Source: a bacterium
GTDB lineage: Bacteria; Auribacterota; Auribacteria; Auribacterales; Auribacteraceae
DNA: 64,000 nt
Assembly (NCBI GenBank): GCA_018435605.1
Contig: JAHDNF010000002.1
Span: 62,001-126,000 of the forward strand
Direction of reading: 5' to 3'
In this document: piece after piece, positions 40,601 through 48,251 of the stretch
Position numbering within the stretch: position 1 is the stretch's first letter
Layout of the letters: the number at the start of each line of letters is the position of its first letter
Position numbers and translations under genes: made by a program
The notes under the pieces: generated by a model
Databases searched by the model: none
Told to the model about the DNA's origin: nothing
What the model saw: the letters and a program-made list of their open reading frames with translations, nothing else

Positions 40601-40751
40601 CAGGCTTAATCCGTCCCATTCAAGCCAGGGAGACGGGTTGGGGCTGACAATAGTGCGTCGCATCGTGGAAAAACATGGAGGAAAGATTTGGCTCGAATCT
40701 AAAGTAGGCTCAGGAACCAGTTTTTTTGTAGCGTTACATAATGAAAAATGA
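37665..40751 (+). CDS. membrane multi-PAS sensor histidine kinase
   Basis: The 1,028-residue kinase has an N-terminal membrane sensor of about eight helices (residues about 24-280), with GLIAPMLIAQRWGWVYGL near 56-73. It may belong to the MASE-type sensors, but no family can be named. Then come PAS domains at about 299-410, 424-537, 545-645 (the least clear) and 652-765. HisKA follows with His797 (SSHDLRSPL) and HATPase_c with N box NIIDNALKYR, G1 SDTGIGI near 960 and G2 GDGLGL near 989. No receiver is fused; the CheY-like protein 31 bases downstream is the likely partner. The start at 37665 has no strong ribosome binding site; Met6 and Met8 are alternatives. Confidence 0.92.
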   Translation: MSLEDMNMPSKGLRLKRFDISHKILMAVCFGLAGCILNIPAIALRIDSYTVYFLIGLIAPMLIAQRWGWVYGLISVTVGYTMFNSWIPEHPGRYWPLLNTAMITLWIAWHGFCAGIYSRTKKMPANPYIAEIPFRLLWILISYTVGIRIIQPSSVPLDNLLINLRPDTGFIHFYTLVQTLNAYFILLLAQLLTYTKTMRKLLRLDTDETYSPVNRIIGTAVGIGLSFWIIDGLLDYFLFYRGIGNLIGFLTGSEYPHEFYVRMIFFIACLAGGLILAGIFRTSIQKEKQFADSLKIFHEITENTSDIIAILDTEYRYTYITSSITAIAGYAPNELIGTKLKNFIHPEDYQLIQETLDCASAKNSGSFKLDHFRAVHKNSKTIIWMEGRITSLLCEPAVNGILLNCRDITIQRQAQEKLEQSEKKYRSMMENLSEGIWMIDSTAKTVYANKAMSGMLGYSADEMTGRYLYEFMDAKQAVNYKENLKDQKKDVQKTYDLVFLRKDGSPILTRMTAKPVYNEKNNYAGTLAIVTDLTEWKESQQRIRYIAKFPEENPNPVMRVSLDGVVLYSNKSSEPVLKILCADKENRVTDSWKKIIKESADSMSITKMEIKCGDRFFLIYIKPIENEHYVNFYGYDITDRIEVSESLKKSELKYRELFDNIRDGTVIVDMSGNIIECNTEYGRMLGYTTDELKKMSYLDITPAKWHAFEKNILDSQTIRRGYSDLYQKEYIKKDGTVFPVELRAYLVRDFADNPTGMWAIVRDITERQTAVEQRERLLRTLESKNDELESIVYISSHDLRSPLVNINGFTTEIENLIDKASRLIDNSSITESIVSELKNLFTLEIPPALRYIQASAGKMDSLLVGLTKLSRLGQASLSIQFIDMNHMFASIVDSLRFQIKEASAKVTIENMPNCYGDPLQISQVFVNIIDNALKYRDPNRKQLIKIKGETKNAFSIYCISDTGIGINPDHHKKVFEIFHRLNPSHSSQGDGLGLTIVRRIVEKHGGKIWLESKVGSGTSFFVALHNEK

Positions 40752-40781
40752 TTATGTCTTTTTTCGGGAAAGGAGTTTTTT

Positions 40782-41225
40782 ATGCTAAACGATGTTGTTA
40801 TCCTAATGGCGGAAGATGACGAAGGCCATGCATATCTTGTGAAACGCAATCTTGAACGCGCAGGGATCACAAATCAAATAGAGCATTTCAAAAACGGCGA
40901 AGAAATCCTTTCTTTTCTAAACGAATTGACTGACGAAGATCAAAATAAAAACAAATCTTTTTTGATTCTTCTCGATATACGGATGCCGCGCGTAGACGGT
41001 ATCGAGGTTCTTAAAAAAATTAAAGAGAATTCACTGTTGAAAACAATTCCAGTTATCATGCTGACCACAACCAATAATCCGCAGGAAATAAAGCTCTGTC
41101 ATTCGCTTGGTTGCAGTAATTATATAACAAAGCCCATCGAATATGAAAAATTTGTGGAAACTATCAGGCGTTTGGGTTTATTCATGCGGATTGTGGAAAT
41201 ACCGGAACTGCAACCATCCGCCTGA
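40782..41225 (+). CDS. CheY-like (Rcp1-type) stand-alone response regulator
   Basis: This single receiver domain of 147 residues has acidic pocket Glu11-Asp12-Asp13, phospho-acceptor Asp65 in LLDIRMP, Thr95 and Lys117 (TKP). It has the long loop before the acceptor strand (ELTDEDQNKNKSF) that is typical of Rcp1-type regulators paired with PAS/phytochrome kinases. There is no output domain, so it probably works by protein contact or as a phosphorelay step. The ATG follows GGAAAGGAG and lies 31 bases after the kinase gene, which points to a cognate pair. Confidence 0.92.
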   Translation: MLNDVVILMAEDDEGHAYLVKRNLERAGITNQIEHFKNGEEILSFLNELTDEDQNKNKSFLILLDIRMPRVDGIEVLKKIKENSLLKTIPVIMLTTTNNPQEIKLCHSLGCSNYITKPIEYEKFVETIRRLGLFMRIVEIPELQPSA

Positions 41226-41520
41226 CCGGTATCTTAAATCATTTTTAAAATTTGGCAATCAGTTCCACTGCAATAACTTTAGATAAATATTATCAAAAAG
41301 GGCATTTTTTGCTTTGAATTTAATATATTTTTTGTTACCTTTTGTGTTATAAAATCGCCCGTATTTTACAGCAAATTTTATCAATACGTATAATAAAACT
41401 AACAGGAGGTAAAAAATTGCAAAAAAACCTTGAAAAAACCTTTTAAATACGTTAATTATTAAAATTGCTCAAATAATCTAATTTTTACAGTGAATACAAA
41501 AAATATAGAGAGTTCATAAC
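41226..41520. other. intergenic leader with a possible 9-residue reading frame
   Basis: These 295 bases separate the CheY-like gene from the HTH-receiver gene. A strong AGGAGGT at 41404-41410 is followed 6 bases later by a TTG-started frame of nine codons plus stop (41417-41446, MQKNLEKTF). It could be a leader peptide or a chance match. No terminator hairpin was seen between the two genes. Confidence 0.35.
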
Positions 41521-42090
41521 ATGGTAAAGCCCATTTTAACGACCTACGAAGCCGCAAAATACTCTAATGTGACCATGACCACAGTAGTCAATTGGATTAA
41601 AGACGGTTCGCTTAAGGCATACAAAACCAAAGGCGGACACAGGCGAATAAAAACGGCGGATCTTCTGGAATTTTTAAAGAAATATGATATGCCGGTTTTT
41701 ATAAATCAACGTGTACTGGTTGTAGATGACGATGTATCTATCCAGACAGGTTTGAAAAAGGTATTCGAGTCACACGGTTATGAAGTAAGTATAGCTAACA
41801 ACGGCTTTGAAGCCGGCGTGCTTATAGAAATGAAACGGCCTGCGCTTATTGTTCTCGATCTTGTGATGCCTGAGTTAGATGGATTTTACGTGTGTGAATT
41901 CATCAAAAAGCACGAACATCTAAACGACACGAAAATTATCGTATTATCGGGATATCCATCTCAGGAAAATATCGATAAAGCAAAGAAATCCGGTGCCGAT
42001 GCGTTTATATCCAAACCAGCAGAGAATCGTGTAATTCTTGAAGAAGCTAGACGATTGCTCAAAGACATTGTAAGTCCATCAGGATTATAA
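41521..42090 (+). CDS. HTH (excisionase/MerR-type) and receiver fusion regulator
   Basis: This 189-residue protein has the reverse of the usual order. An N-terminal excisionase-type winged HTH (residues about 5-55: LTTYEAAKYSNVTMTTVVNWIKDG, here only its first and last residues are diagnostic, then KTKGGHRRIK) precedes a receiver domain (about 64-185). The receiver has DDD at 69-71, phospho-acceptor Asp113 in LDLVMPELDG, Ser143 and Lys165 (SKP), so it should be phosphorylatable. The DNA target is unknown; one of the flanking kinases is a likely phosphate donor. Proteins of this layout are known in several uncultured phyla, but a function is rarely known. Confidence 0.88.
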   Translation: MVKPILTTYEAAKYSNVTMTTVVNWIKDGSLKAYKTKGGHRRIKTADLLEFLKKYDMPVFINQRVLVVDDDVSIQTGLKKVFESHGYEVSIANNGFEAGVLIEMKRPALIVLDLVMPELDGFYVCEFIKKHEHLNDTKIIVLSGYPSQENIDKAKKSGADAFISKPAENRVILEEARRLLKDIVSPSGL

Positions 42091-42170
42091 ACACGGGCAA
42101 CTTCCCGGCACAGTAAGTGAATCTTTGATCAGGCTGAAACAGCTAAACTTTTCTGTTCTGGGGGGAGCGG

Positions 42171-44630
42171 ATGGATAAAGCTGTACCGGTGTTGTTAGCC
42201 TGTGAAGGCGAAATCGGACACGGATTAGCAAAGTTGCTTGTCAATGAGGGAGATATATCTATACGCGCCCTTATCGACGAAAAGTCTTGCCCTGCAATAA
42301 CCCAACTCGCCGAGAAATATGATGTACCGCTTATCGACACATGGAATAAATTTGCCGGTATCAATCAAATCGATCTGATAATAGACGCAAGCGAAGATAA
42401 CCGTATTTTCAGTTCAATATCCAAAAGCCGGCCGGTATATGTTCACAGCATTGAAGCAGACCATTTACGTCCGGTTATTTGTATATGGTTACTAAAAGAT
42501 TCTCATGGTGAGCGAATCGATAAAGTAACAAGTCAAATACATGAAAAAATTCGTCAATACCTTATCCACCTTACTGAACTGAAAAAAACTCTTCCTATAG
42601 CAAGTAAAACACGGTTATTTGATAGGTCGTCCAAATGTAATCCCGCAATGTTTTACACTGAAACAACTTCAGCCGGCGAAAATGCCGGGGTATCTATCCC
42701 CGACCGGTCATACAAGCCGTCTTCACTGCTAGTATCGCGGCCCGGCGGTTATATGCAAAAAAACTCCGAAGATCATTTTCATTTTCTTTTCGAACATGCG
42801 CCTCTTCCTTATCAATCTCTGGATGAGAACGGTTTTTTTATTGAAGTAAATAATACATGGCTTCAAGTTCTCGGATACAAAAGGTCTGAAGTTATAGGAA
42901 AATGGTTTGGAGAGTTTCTCGAACCCGCGTCGCTTGAAAAATTCAAACGCAGTTTTTCCAAATTCAAAAAAAACGGCACTGTTTCCGGGACAGAGTTATG
43001 CTTGAAACATAAAAACGGCGGATGCATTCTGGTTTCATACGAGGGGAGAATAAGTTACGATGATAATGGCTCATTTTTACAAACCCATTGCATCTTTCAC
43101 GATATAACATCCCGCAAGCAAATGGAAGAATCTCTACGACAGAGCGAGCAGAGGTACAGGACCATAATAGAGACCGCCAACGAGGGTATATGGATTACTG
43201 ATAAAGACGGGCTTATAACATTTGCGAATACTCATTTCGCCGATATGCTAGGTTATGCTCAAAACGAACTGACCGGAAAACCGCTGATTTCCATGATCGC
43301 TCATGAATGGAGATCTCACGCGGAAATGTTTTTGCACGGAAATGACCATAAAGATTCGCGGCATCAGGATTTCAAGTTCATACGCGCCGACAATTCGCAG
43401 ATATGGGCTTTAGTATCTGTATCTCCTCTTATGTCCGAAAACGGCGTTCCAAACGGTAGGCTAGGGATGGTTATAGATATAACCGACCGTAAAAAATTTG
43501 AGAAACAACTTGACGAATACCGCTCGCATCTCGAACACCTTGTAGACCAGCGAACCGCCGACCTGATACATTTGAATACGTTCAAAGAAAACATCTTATC
43601 CAATATTCCATCGGCTATAATAGTCATAGATGAGAATTTACATATTGTAACATACAATAATAATTTTTTAGATCTCATTGACTCTAAAACCGAAATTAAT
43701 GGACAACATATATGCGCCATGTTAGGTTGCTCTAAAGAAGCTCAAAAAAAATGTCCGGTGAAAACGGCGATCAAAAATATCTTGATAAATGACGGCGCCC
43801 CGAAGTTACTCGAACATACCGTTAATCACAATGGAATCGAGAAATTGTTCAAGATCAGGATGTCGCGAGTTTCGCCCAATCAACAAAAAATACTGCTTGT
43901 CCTCGAAGATATAACACACCAAAAAAATATGGAAAAACAGCTTCTTCTTTCCGAAAGGCTGGCCGCTACCGGTCGTTTGGCCGCAAGTATCGCACATGAG
44001 ATCAACAGCCCGCTTCAAGGCATCGTAACGCATCTTGATTTGATTAAGGAGAAATTGCCGGCCAACTTCAGCGAAATGGACAGTTATTACGCAGTAAAAA
44101 ATAACATAGATAAAATCAGGGATATTGTCAGGCAACTGCTCGATATTTACATAACCCCGCAAACATCCAGAAGCACTGTTAACATTAATACGATAGTCAG
44201 ACAAGTAGAGTCCATTGTACGCAATCAGCTATCAATAAAAGAAGTAAAATTGAATCTCGACTTGGATGAGCGTCTGCCCGATATAAACGGATATCATCAG
44301 CAGTTGCATCAGATTATTTTGAACGTCATGTTAAACGCGATTGATTCAACCCGCAAGGGAGACCGCATATCTATATCTACCTCGTCATCAGATAAAAAGG
44401 TCACCATCATCATCAGCGATACCGGTCAGGGTATCCCAAAAGAATATTTGGATCATATTTTCGACCCTTTTGTCAGCGCCAAACGGCAATCAGGAGTAGG
44501 CCTTGGTCTTTTTGTTTGTCAGGGGTTGGTCAAAAATCATCAAGGAACTATATCCATAGACAGCAGACCTGAAAAAGGTATGACATGCACGTTAACTTTT
44601 CCAATCGAAGCAGTTGCAACCGAGGAATAA
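42171..44630 (+). CDS. soluble PAS histidine kinase with N-terminal Rossmann-like domain
   Basis: The 819-residue kinase has no membrane segment. Residues 1-130 form a Rossmann-like domain: strand VPVLLACEGEIGHGLAKLL, then IRALIDEK, VPLIDTW and IDLIIDAS. PAS domains follow at about 200-315, 325-445 and 468-590; the last contains cysteines 515, 520 and 528. HisKA has His609 (SIAHEINSP) and HATPase_c has N box NVMLNAIDS, G1 SDTGQGIP and G2 GVGLGL. It resembles NtrB/AtoS-type kinases. A GGGGGGAG ribosome binding site precedes the ATG. With the HTH-receiver gene 80 bases upstream, it may form a cytoplasmic branch of the signalling block. The ligand of the Rossmann domain is unknown. Confidence 0.9.
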   Translation: MDKAVPVLLACEGEIGHGLAKLLVNEGDISIRALIDEKSCPAITQLAEKYDVPLIDTWNKFAGINQIDLIIDASEDNRIFSSISKSRPVYVHSIEADHLRPVICIWLLKDSHGERIDKVTSQIHEKIRQYLIHLTELKKTLPIASKTRLFDRSSKCNPAMFYTETTSAGENAGVSIPDRSYKPSSLLVSRPGGYMQKNSEDHFHFLFEHAPLPYQSLDENGFFIEVNNTWLQVLGYKRSEVIGKWFGEFLEPASLEKFKRSFSKFKKNGTVSGTELCLKHKNGGCILVSYEGRISYDDNGSFLQTHCIFHDITSRKQMEESLRQSEQRYRTIIETANEGIWITDKDGLITFANTHFADMLGYAQNELTGKPLISMIAHEWRSHAEMFLHGNDHKDSRHQDFKFIRADNSQIWALVSVSPLMSENGVPNGRLGMVIDITDRKKFEKQLDEYRSHLEHLVDQRTADLIHLNTFKENILSNIPSAIIVIDENLHIVTYNNNFLDLIDSKTEINGQHICAMLGCSKEAQKKCPVKTAIKNILINDGAPKLLEHTVNHNGIEKLFKIRMSRVSPNQQKILLVLEDITHQKNMEKQLLLSERLAATGRLAASIAHEINSPLQGIVTHLDLIKEKLPANFSEMDSYYAVKNNIDKIRDIVRQLLDIYITPQTSRSTVNINTIVRQVESIVRNQLSIKEVKLNLDLDERLPDINGYHQQLHQIILNVMLNAIDSTRKGDRISISTSSSDKKVTIIISDTGQGIPKEYLDHIFDPFVSAKRQSGVGLGLFVCQGLVKNHQGTISIDSRPEKGMTCTLTFPIEAVATEE

Positions 44631-44658
44631 ACTGTTCACATTGTAACGTATTGCGATA

Positions 44659-45627
44659 TCAAGCCTTATTTGTCCTTAATCTATGGAAAAGACCGCCTAA
44701 AGCCGAAACTAACAATACCAGCGTACACGGTTCCGGTATAGGTGAAGGTGGGATAGGAGGAATATACTCATAAAAAATAAGTTCCAAAGGTCCTGACAAT
44801 CCGCCGCCTGAAGCAAAAACACCCATGTATGCCCCTGTAATGCCGTTGTATCGCAATATTTGGTTAGTGTTACGATTAGCTACATACAGGTTGCCATCCG
44901 GCCCGAACGTCAACCCCACAGGGTAGTCTATTCCCGATGCAAAAGTGCCGATAAGTGAACCTGTGGTACCGTCGTATTTATAGACCCTGTCCTTGTCGAT
45001 GTCACCCACATATAAGTTATCGTCCGGTCCGAAAATGGCGATTCTCGGTTCAGTTAAACCGGTTATTGCGAAAATATCCATAAATGCGCCGGTTGTCCCG
45101 TTAAATCTATGTATGCTATTGGATTTAGCGCTACATACATACATATTTCCATCAGGGCCGAATACAACTGAAGTAGGCACATTCAAACTGCTTCCTGTGG
45201 TAAATACATTGATAAACTCTCCGGTTACCCCGTTGTAGCGTAAGACTGAATTGTTGTTTCTATTTACAACATAAAGATTTCCATCAGGGCCGAAGGCAAC
45301 ACCATGGGCATTGCTCAGGCCGCCGCTTCCCGCAGTTACAAACACATCTATAAAAGTGCCTGTAAGCCCGTCATATCTCATTACTTCGCTTGTCGCTCTA
45401 CTGCTGACATATAGGTTGCCGTCGCTACCGAATGCAAGCGAATAAGGCTCATCAATTCCGCCGCCTGATGCGAACACATCTATGTATGCCCCTGTAATAC
45501 CGTCGTACCGCAATACCTGATCCGTATTATAACTTGTAACATATAGATACGGAGCGCTATAAACCGTTGTGGAAAATATAAGCAAATTCAAAAGCATGGA
45601 TACAACAATAAATAGTCTTACGGTCAT
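44659..45627 (-). CDS. PEP-CTERM secreted six-bladed NHL-like beta-propeller
   Basis: The 322-residue protein starts with a signal peptide (about 1-24). Six repeats of about 45 residues follow the pattern LAFGPDGNLYV, then N-x-VLRY-D/N-G-x-TG-x-Y/F-I-x-VFAS, typical of NHL/streptogramin-lyase-like propellers. A PEP-CTERM tail follows (IPEP near 297, hydrophobic helix, basic end RTNKA). It should be exported and processed by an exosortase encoded elsewhere, and probably binds a protein or polysaccharide partner at the cell surface. It is convergent with the kinase gene; the two stops are about 30 bases apart with no clear terminator between them. Confidence 0.88.
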   Translation of the reverse strand: MTVRLFIVVSMLLNLLIFSTTVYSAPYLYVTSYNTDQVLRYDGITGAYIDVFASGGGIDEPYSLAFGSDGNLYVSSRATSEVMRYDGLTGTFIDVFVTAGSGGLSNAHGVAFGPDGNLYVVNRNNNSVLRYNGVTGEFINVFTTGSSLNVPTSVVFGPDGNMYVCSAKSNSIHRFNGTTGAFMDIFAITGLTEPRIAIFGPDDNLYVGDIDKDRVYKYDGTTGSLIGTFASGIDYPVGLTFGPDGNLYVANRNTNQILRYNGITGAYMGVFASGGGLSGPLELIFYEYIPPIPPSPIPEPCTLVLLVSALGGLFHRLRTNKA

Positions 45628-45798
45628 GGGTAACCCTTTCTCAGTATTTGCAATACAACAAGTTTTTTATCATCTGATTGCAGGAAATTCCAAACATTTT
45701 TGCAATCCGGTTCTCATATATGAATTATATCATACATATTCGTATTTTACAAAAAATACGACGACTTTTTTAGACAGCGATTTTTAGAAACGATAAAA

Positions 45799-46416
45799 TT
45801 ACCACTTATTCCAGTGTATTTTATCCGGATCATATTTGTCTTTAGGGCGTTCCAAACCCGCAGGATATCCGATGGATATCACATTTAGAGGCACTACATT
45901 GGATGGAATAGACAATACCGACCTGACAAAATCTATCCTGTCATTTTCAGGATAAATACCAAGCCATACTGCCCCGAGATTTTTAGATTCGGCCGCAAGC
46001 AGAATATTCTGAGTAGCGGCTGAACAATCCTGTACCCAGTACATCTGAGATATACCCGGTAGCGATTCTTCCGGTATTCCGCATACGGCTATAGCGGCTT
46101 GAGCGTTTTTGAGCATTTTTCCGTATTCCAGCCCTTCGGCAAGCCGGTCGAGTACATCCCGCTGGGTTATCACGACAAATGCCCACGGACGTTTATCCGC
46201 GGCTGTAGGCGCCGCCATACCTGCCTTGACCAAAATTTCAAGCAGATCAACGCTAACCGGTTTATCGGTATAAGTGCGTACACTTTTTCGCCGATGAATG
46301 ATAGCCATTGTATCATTAGGCGTCATAGAAACCTCCTGTGAAAAAGCATTATAAACACAAAACAACTCAACCGCCAGTATTATGCCGACAAACAGCCTGA
46401 GAGTAATTGTTTTCAT
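45799..46416 (-). CDS. exported nitroreductase-family flavoprotein
   Basis: The start at 46416 (ATG) is preferred over a GTG at 46425, because the GGAG lies 8 bases before the ATG. A signal peptide (about 1-24, NAFSQ) precedes a nitroreductase domain: HRRKSVRTYTDKPV for FMN phosphate, AAPTAADKRPWAFVV, and a C-terminal VISIGYPAG. The family normally reduces quinones, nitro-compounds or flavins with NAD(P)H in the cytoplasm. Export is unusual, and the protein would then need another electron source, such as the flavin chain encoded just upstream. It is the last gene of the overlapping redox operon. Confidence 0.9.
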   Translation of the reverse strand: MKTITLRLFVGIILAVELFCVYNAFSQEVSMTPNDTMAIIHRRKSVRTYTDKPVSVDLLEILVKAGMAAPTAADKRPWAFVVITQRDVLDRLAEGLEYGKMLKNAQAAIAVCGIPEESLPGISQMYWVQDCSAATQNILLAAESKNLGAVWLGIYPENDRIDFVRSVLSIPSNVVPLNVISIGYPAGLERPKDKYDPDKIHWNKW

Positions 46417-47030
46417 GATACGCACTCCTTTTTCAAGTCGGTATTTCTTTTAATCAACGGACGTTGAAACAACTCAAGTATCTGACCGGTCGGGCACAGA
46501 TACGCACACCAGCATCTTGGCACAGCCAGAGAAACCAGCAGAAAAAAGCCTGCCAGAATTAACGCAGGAATCGGGGCGCTTGTAATTTGAAACGCCGCAA
46601 ACGGTTCGAAATTAATAAAATCCACGGGAACCGCAAATATCGCTAATCCCACTATCACGAGCATAAAAATACGCCTTAGCAAAATAAGATATTTTCGCGC
46701 CCAAAAGAGCACAGGCTTCTTTTTGCGCACCAGTTTTCCGACCAATTCCTGTGCCGATCCATAAGGACAAACAAAAGAACAATACCAATTTTTATCTGTA
46801 AGCAAACCCAATATTGCAGTGAGCGCAAAAACCACGGATAATAAGGAAAACGATATTCCGCCATGTATCCACGCAACAAACCGCCCCAACGACAACATGT
46901 CACCGAATAAATATCCTATCACCAGAACATTTGCGGCAAGCATTAAATTACGCAACCTCCGCACCTTGGACGGCATAAAAAAGCCGGCCAAGGCTCCTGT
47001 AATAATAATAACAGTTAAAAAGACAATCAA
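46413..47030 (-). CDS. membrane electron carrier of the NapH/NosR/CcoG type (two CxxxCP motifs)
   Basis: The 205-residue protein has about five hydrophobic segments and two membrane-edge CxxxCP motifs: CSFVCPYG and CAYLCPTG. These mark the NosR/NapH/PceC group that passes electrons from the inner membrane to periplasmic flavin. It lacks the usual C-terminal ferredoxin clusters, so it is a minimal version. The visible start is a TTG at 47030 without a good ribosome binding site; the frame stays open upstream through the end of the FMN-binding gene. Its last codons overlap the start of the nitroreductase gene. It probably links quinol to the exported FMN protein encoded next to it. Confidence 0.85.
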   Translation of the reverse strand: MIVFLTVIIITGALAGFFMPSKVRRLRNLMLAANVLVIGYLFGDMLSLGRFVAWIHGGISFSLLSVVFALTAILGLLTDKNWYCSFVCPYGSAQELVGKLVRKKKPVLFWARKYLILLRRIFMLVIVGLAIFAVPVDFINFEPFAAFQITSAPIPALILAGFFLLVSLAVPRCWCAYLCPTGQILELFQRPLIKRNTDLKKECVS

Positions 47031-47059
47031 CGGATTGCCATAACTTTTATTCTCATTAC

Positions 47060-47611
47060 TTACTGTTGTTTGCTTACAAAAAAAAACAACCTTTTTTTAA
47101 AGGATTCTATAACCGCTGTACTTGTCATTGTCGCGCCAGATACAGCATCTACTTCCTTCTCAAGAGCCTCATCTACCGCCAAACCGTTCCATGAATCCAA
47201 AACACCCTCCGCAGTAATGATTTTAACAAACCCGCCCGATTCGGCATTGGGCAGGAAGCTAACTCCGGCAATTTTCCCGCCGGCGTCTATACCGATCAGT
47301 AGCGGCACCGCCCCGCCGTATCCTCTGACATCGTCCGCATAGGGTGTTGTAGCGATAAAATACCCTATGAGAGTACCTTCCATATCAAATACCTCGGACA
47401 GCTTATCTGCCTGCTCGTTATATATGAAAGATACAGCTGACGGATACAGTTTTTGCACCTGTGATAAGGTTATAATTGAAATTTCTTTGTATTCATGGTC
47501 GTCCTGCGATACGGCAGGCGGTGTTTGTGCGCGTATAGTAATAAACGCCGCAATAGCCGCCATGATAATAAGCTGTGGCAATTTTGACAACAACAGCCTT
47601 GATCTTTTCAT
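47060..47611 (-). CDS. exported FMN-binding domain protein (RnfG/NqrC-type flavinylation site)
   Basis: The 183-residue protein has a membrane anchor or signal (about 10-28) and an FMN-binding domain. The motif DAVSGATMTS at 155-164 is the ApbE flavinylation site, with Thr161 the expected covalent FMN acceptor. The preceding VPLLIGIDAGGKI and GGFVKIITAEG segments also match the RnfG/NqrC family. The start overlaps the stop of the flavin reductase gene (ATGA). The protein's end lies beside a nine-base A/T homopolymer at 47078-47086 (see findings). No ApbE gene is in the window. Confidence 0.93.
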   Translation of the reverse strand: MKRSRLLLSKLPQLIIMAAIAAFITIRAQTPPAVSQDDHEYKEISIITLSQVQKLYPSAVSFIYNEQADKLSEVFDMEGTLIGYFIATTPYADDVRGYGGAVPLLIGIDAGGKIAGVSFLPNAESGGFVKIITAEGVLDSWNGLAVDEALEKEVDAVSGATMTSTAVIESFKKRLFFFVSKQQ

Positions 47612-48195
47612 TGCCCGTCCTTTTTCGTATTAGGATTGAAATTTTTACCGATATTCCAAGCTTTTCCAAGATGTTTTCCGACACCCCAATAATTGTTGTC
47701 ATGCATAGAAAAGAGTATCGGTTGTAACTTAGTTATGTCAGGAAGACCGTTTGTGATACAATCTTCGTTGGCATACACTTTAAGAATTTCACCTATAAAA
47801 ATCTCGTTCACTCCCCCGACTTCAATAGACTCCATCAGCTTGCACTGCAAACTAAGAGGAGACTGTTTGATCATAGGCGCAGAAGGTATGTCACCGCAGA
47901 ACAGTTCACAGATTTCAGATTTATCCGTTTCACGGCCGGAATACATACCTATATAATCCGTCAATTCGATCATATCCGATGAAGGAATGTTCACGCTGAA
48001 CGAACGATTTCTTTTAATCCATTTGTTGGAAAAATGCACCTTGCTACTTGCGATACTTATCATCGGAGGCGTATGTTGCACGATACCGCAATATGCAATT
48101 GTAATAAAATTCGGCCGATCATCTGCCATAGTGCCGACAATGACCAACGGCATGGGGTAAAGAAAAGTATTCGGTTGTAACTGAATTTTTTTCAT
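47608..48195 (-). CDS. flavin reductase / flavoredoxin family protein
   Basis: The start at 48195 (MKKIQLQPNTFLYPMPLVIVG) fits family members and has GGGG 9 bases upstream; the ATG at 48255, which overlaps the stop of the preceding gene by four bases, is an alternative. The protein has a split-barrel FMN fold: PLVIVGTMADDRPNF, a PPMISIASSKVHFS strand pair, RSFSVNIPSSDM, and GVNEIFIGEILKVY. It probably binds FMN and passes electrons. It is cytoplasmic (no signal peptide). With the metallo-beta-lactamase-fold protein upstream it recalls the two halves of a flavodiiron protein, but no iron-site motifs prove that. Confidence 0.85.
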   Translation of the reverse strand: MKKIQLQPNTFLYPMPLVIVGTMADDRPNFITIAYCGIVQHTPPMISIASSKVHFSNKWIKRNRSFSVNIPSSDMIELTDYIGMYSGRETDKSEICELFCGDIPSAPMIKQSPLSLQCKLMESIEVGGVNEIFIGEILKVYANEDCITNGLPDITKLQPILFSMHDNNYWGVGKHLGKAWNIGKNFNPNTKKDGQ

Positions 48196-48251
48196 GGCGC
48201 GTATCCCCTTATTTGTCGGTATATTCACAAAATTATTTTTTACCCGTCTTA

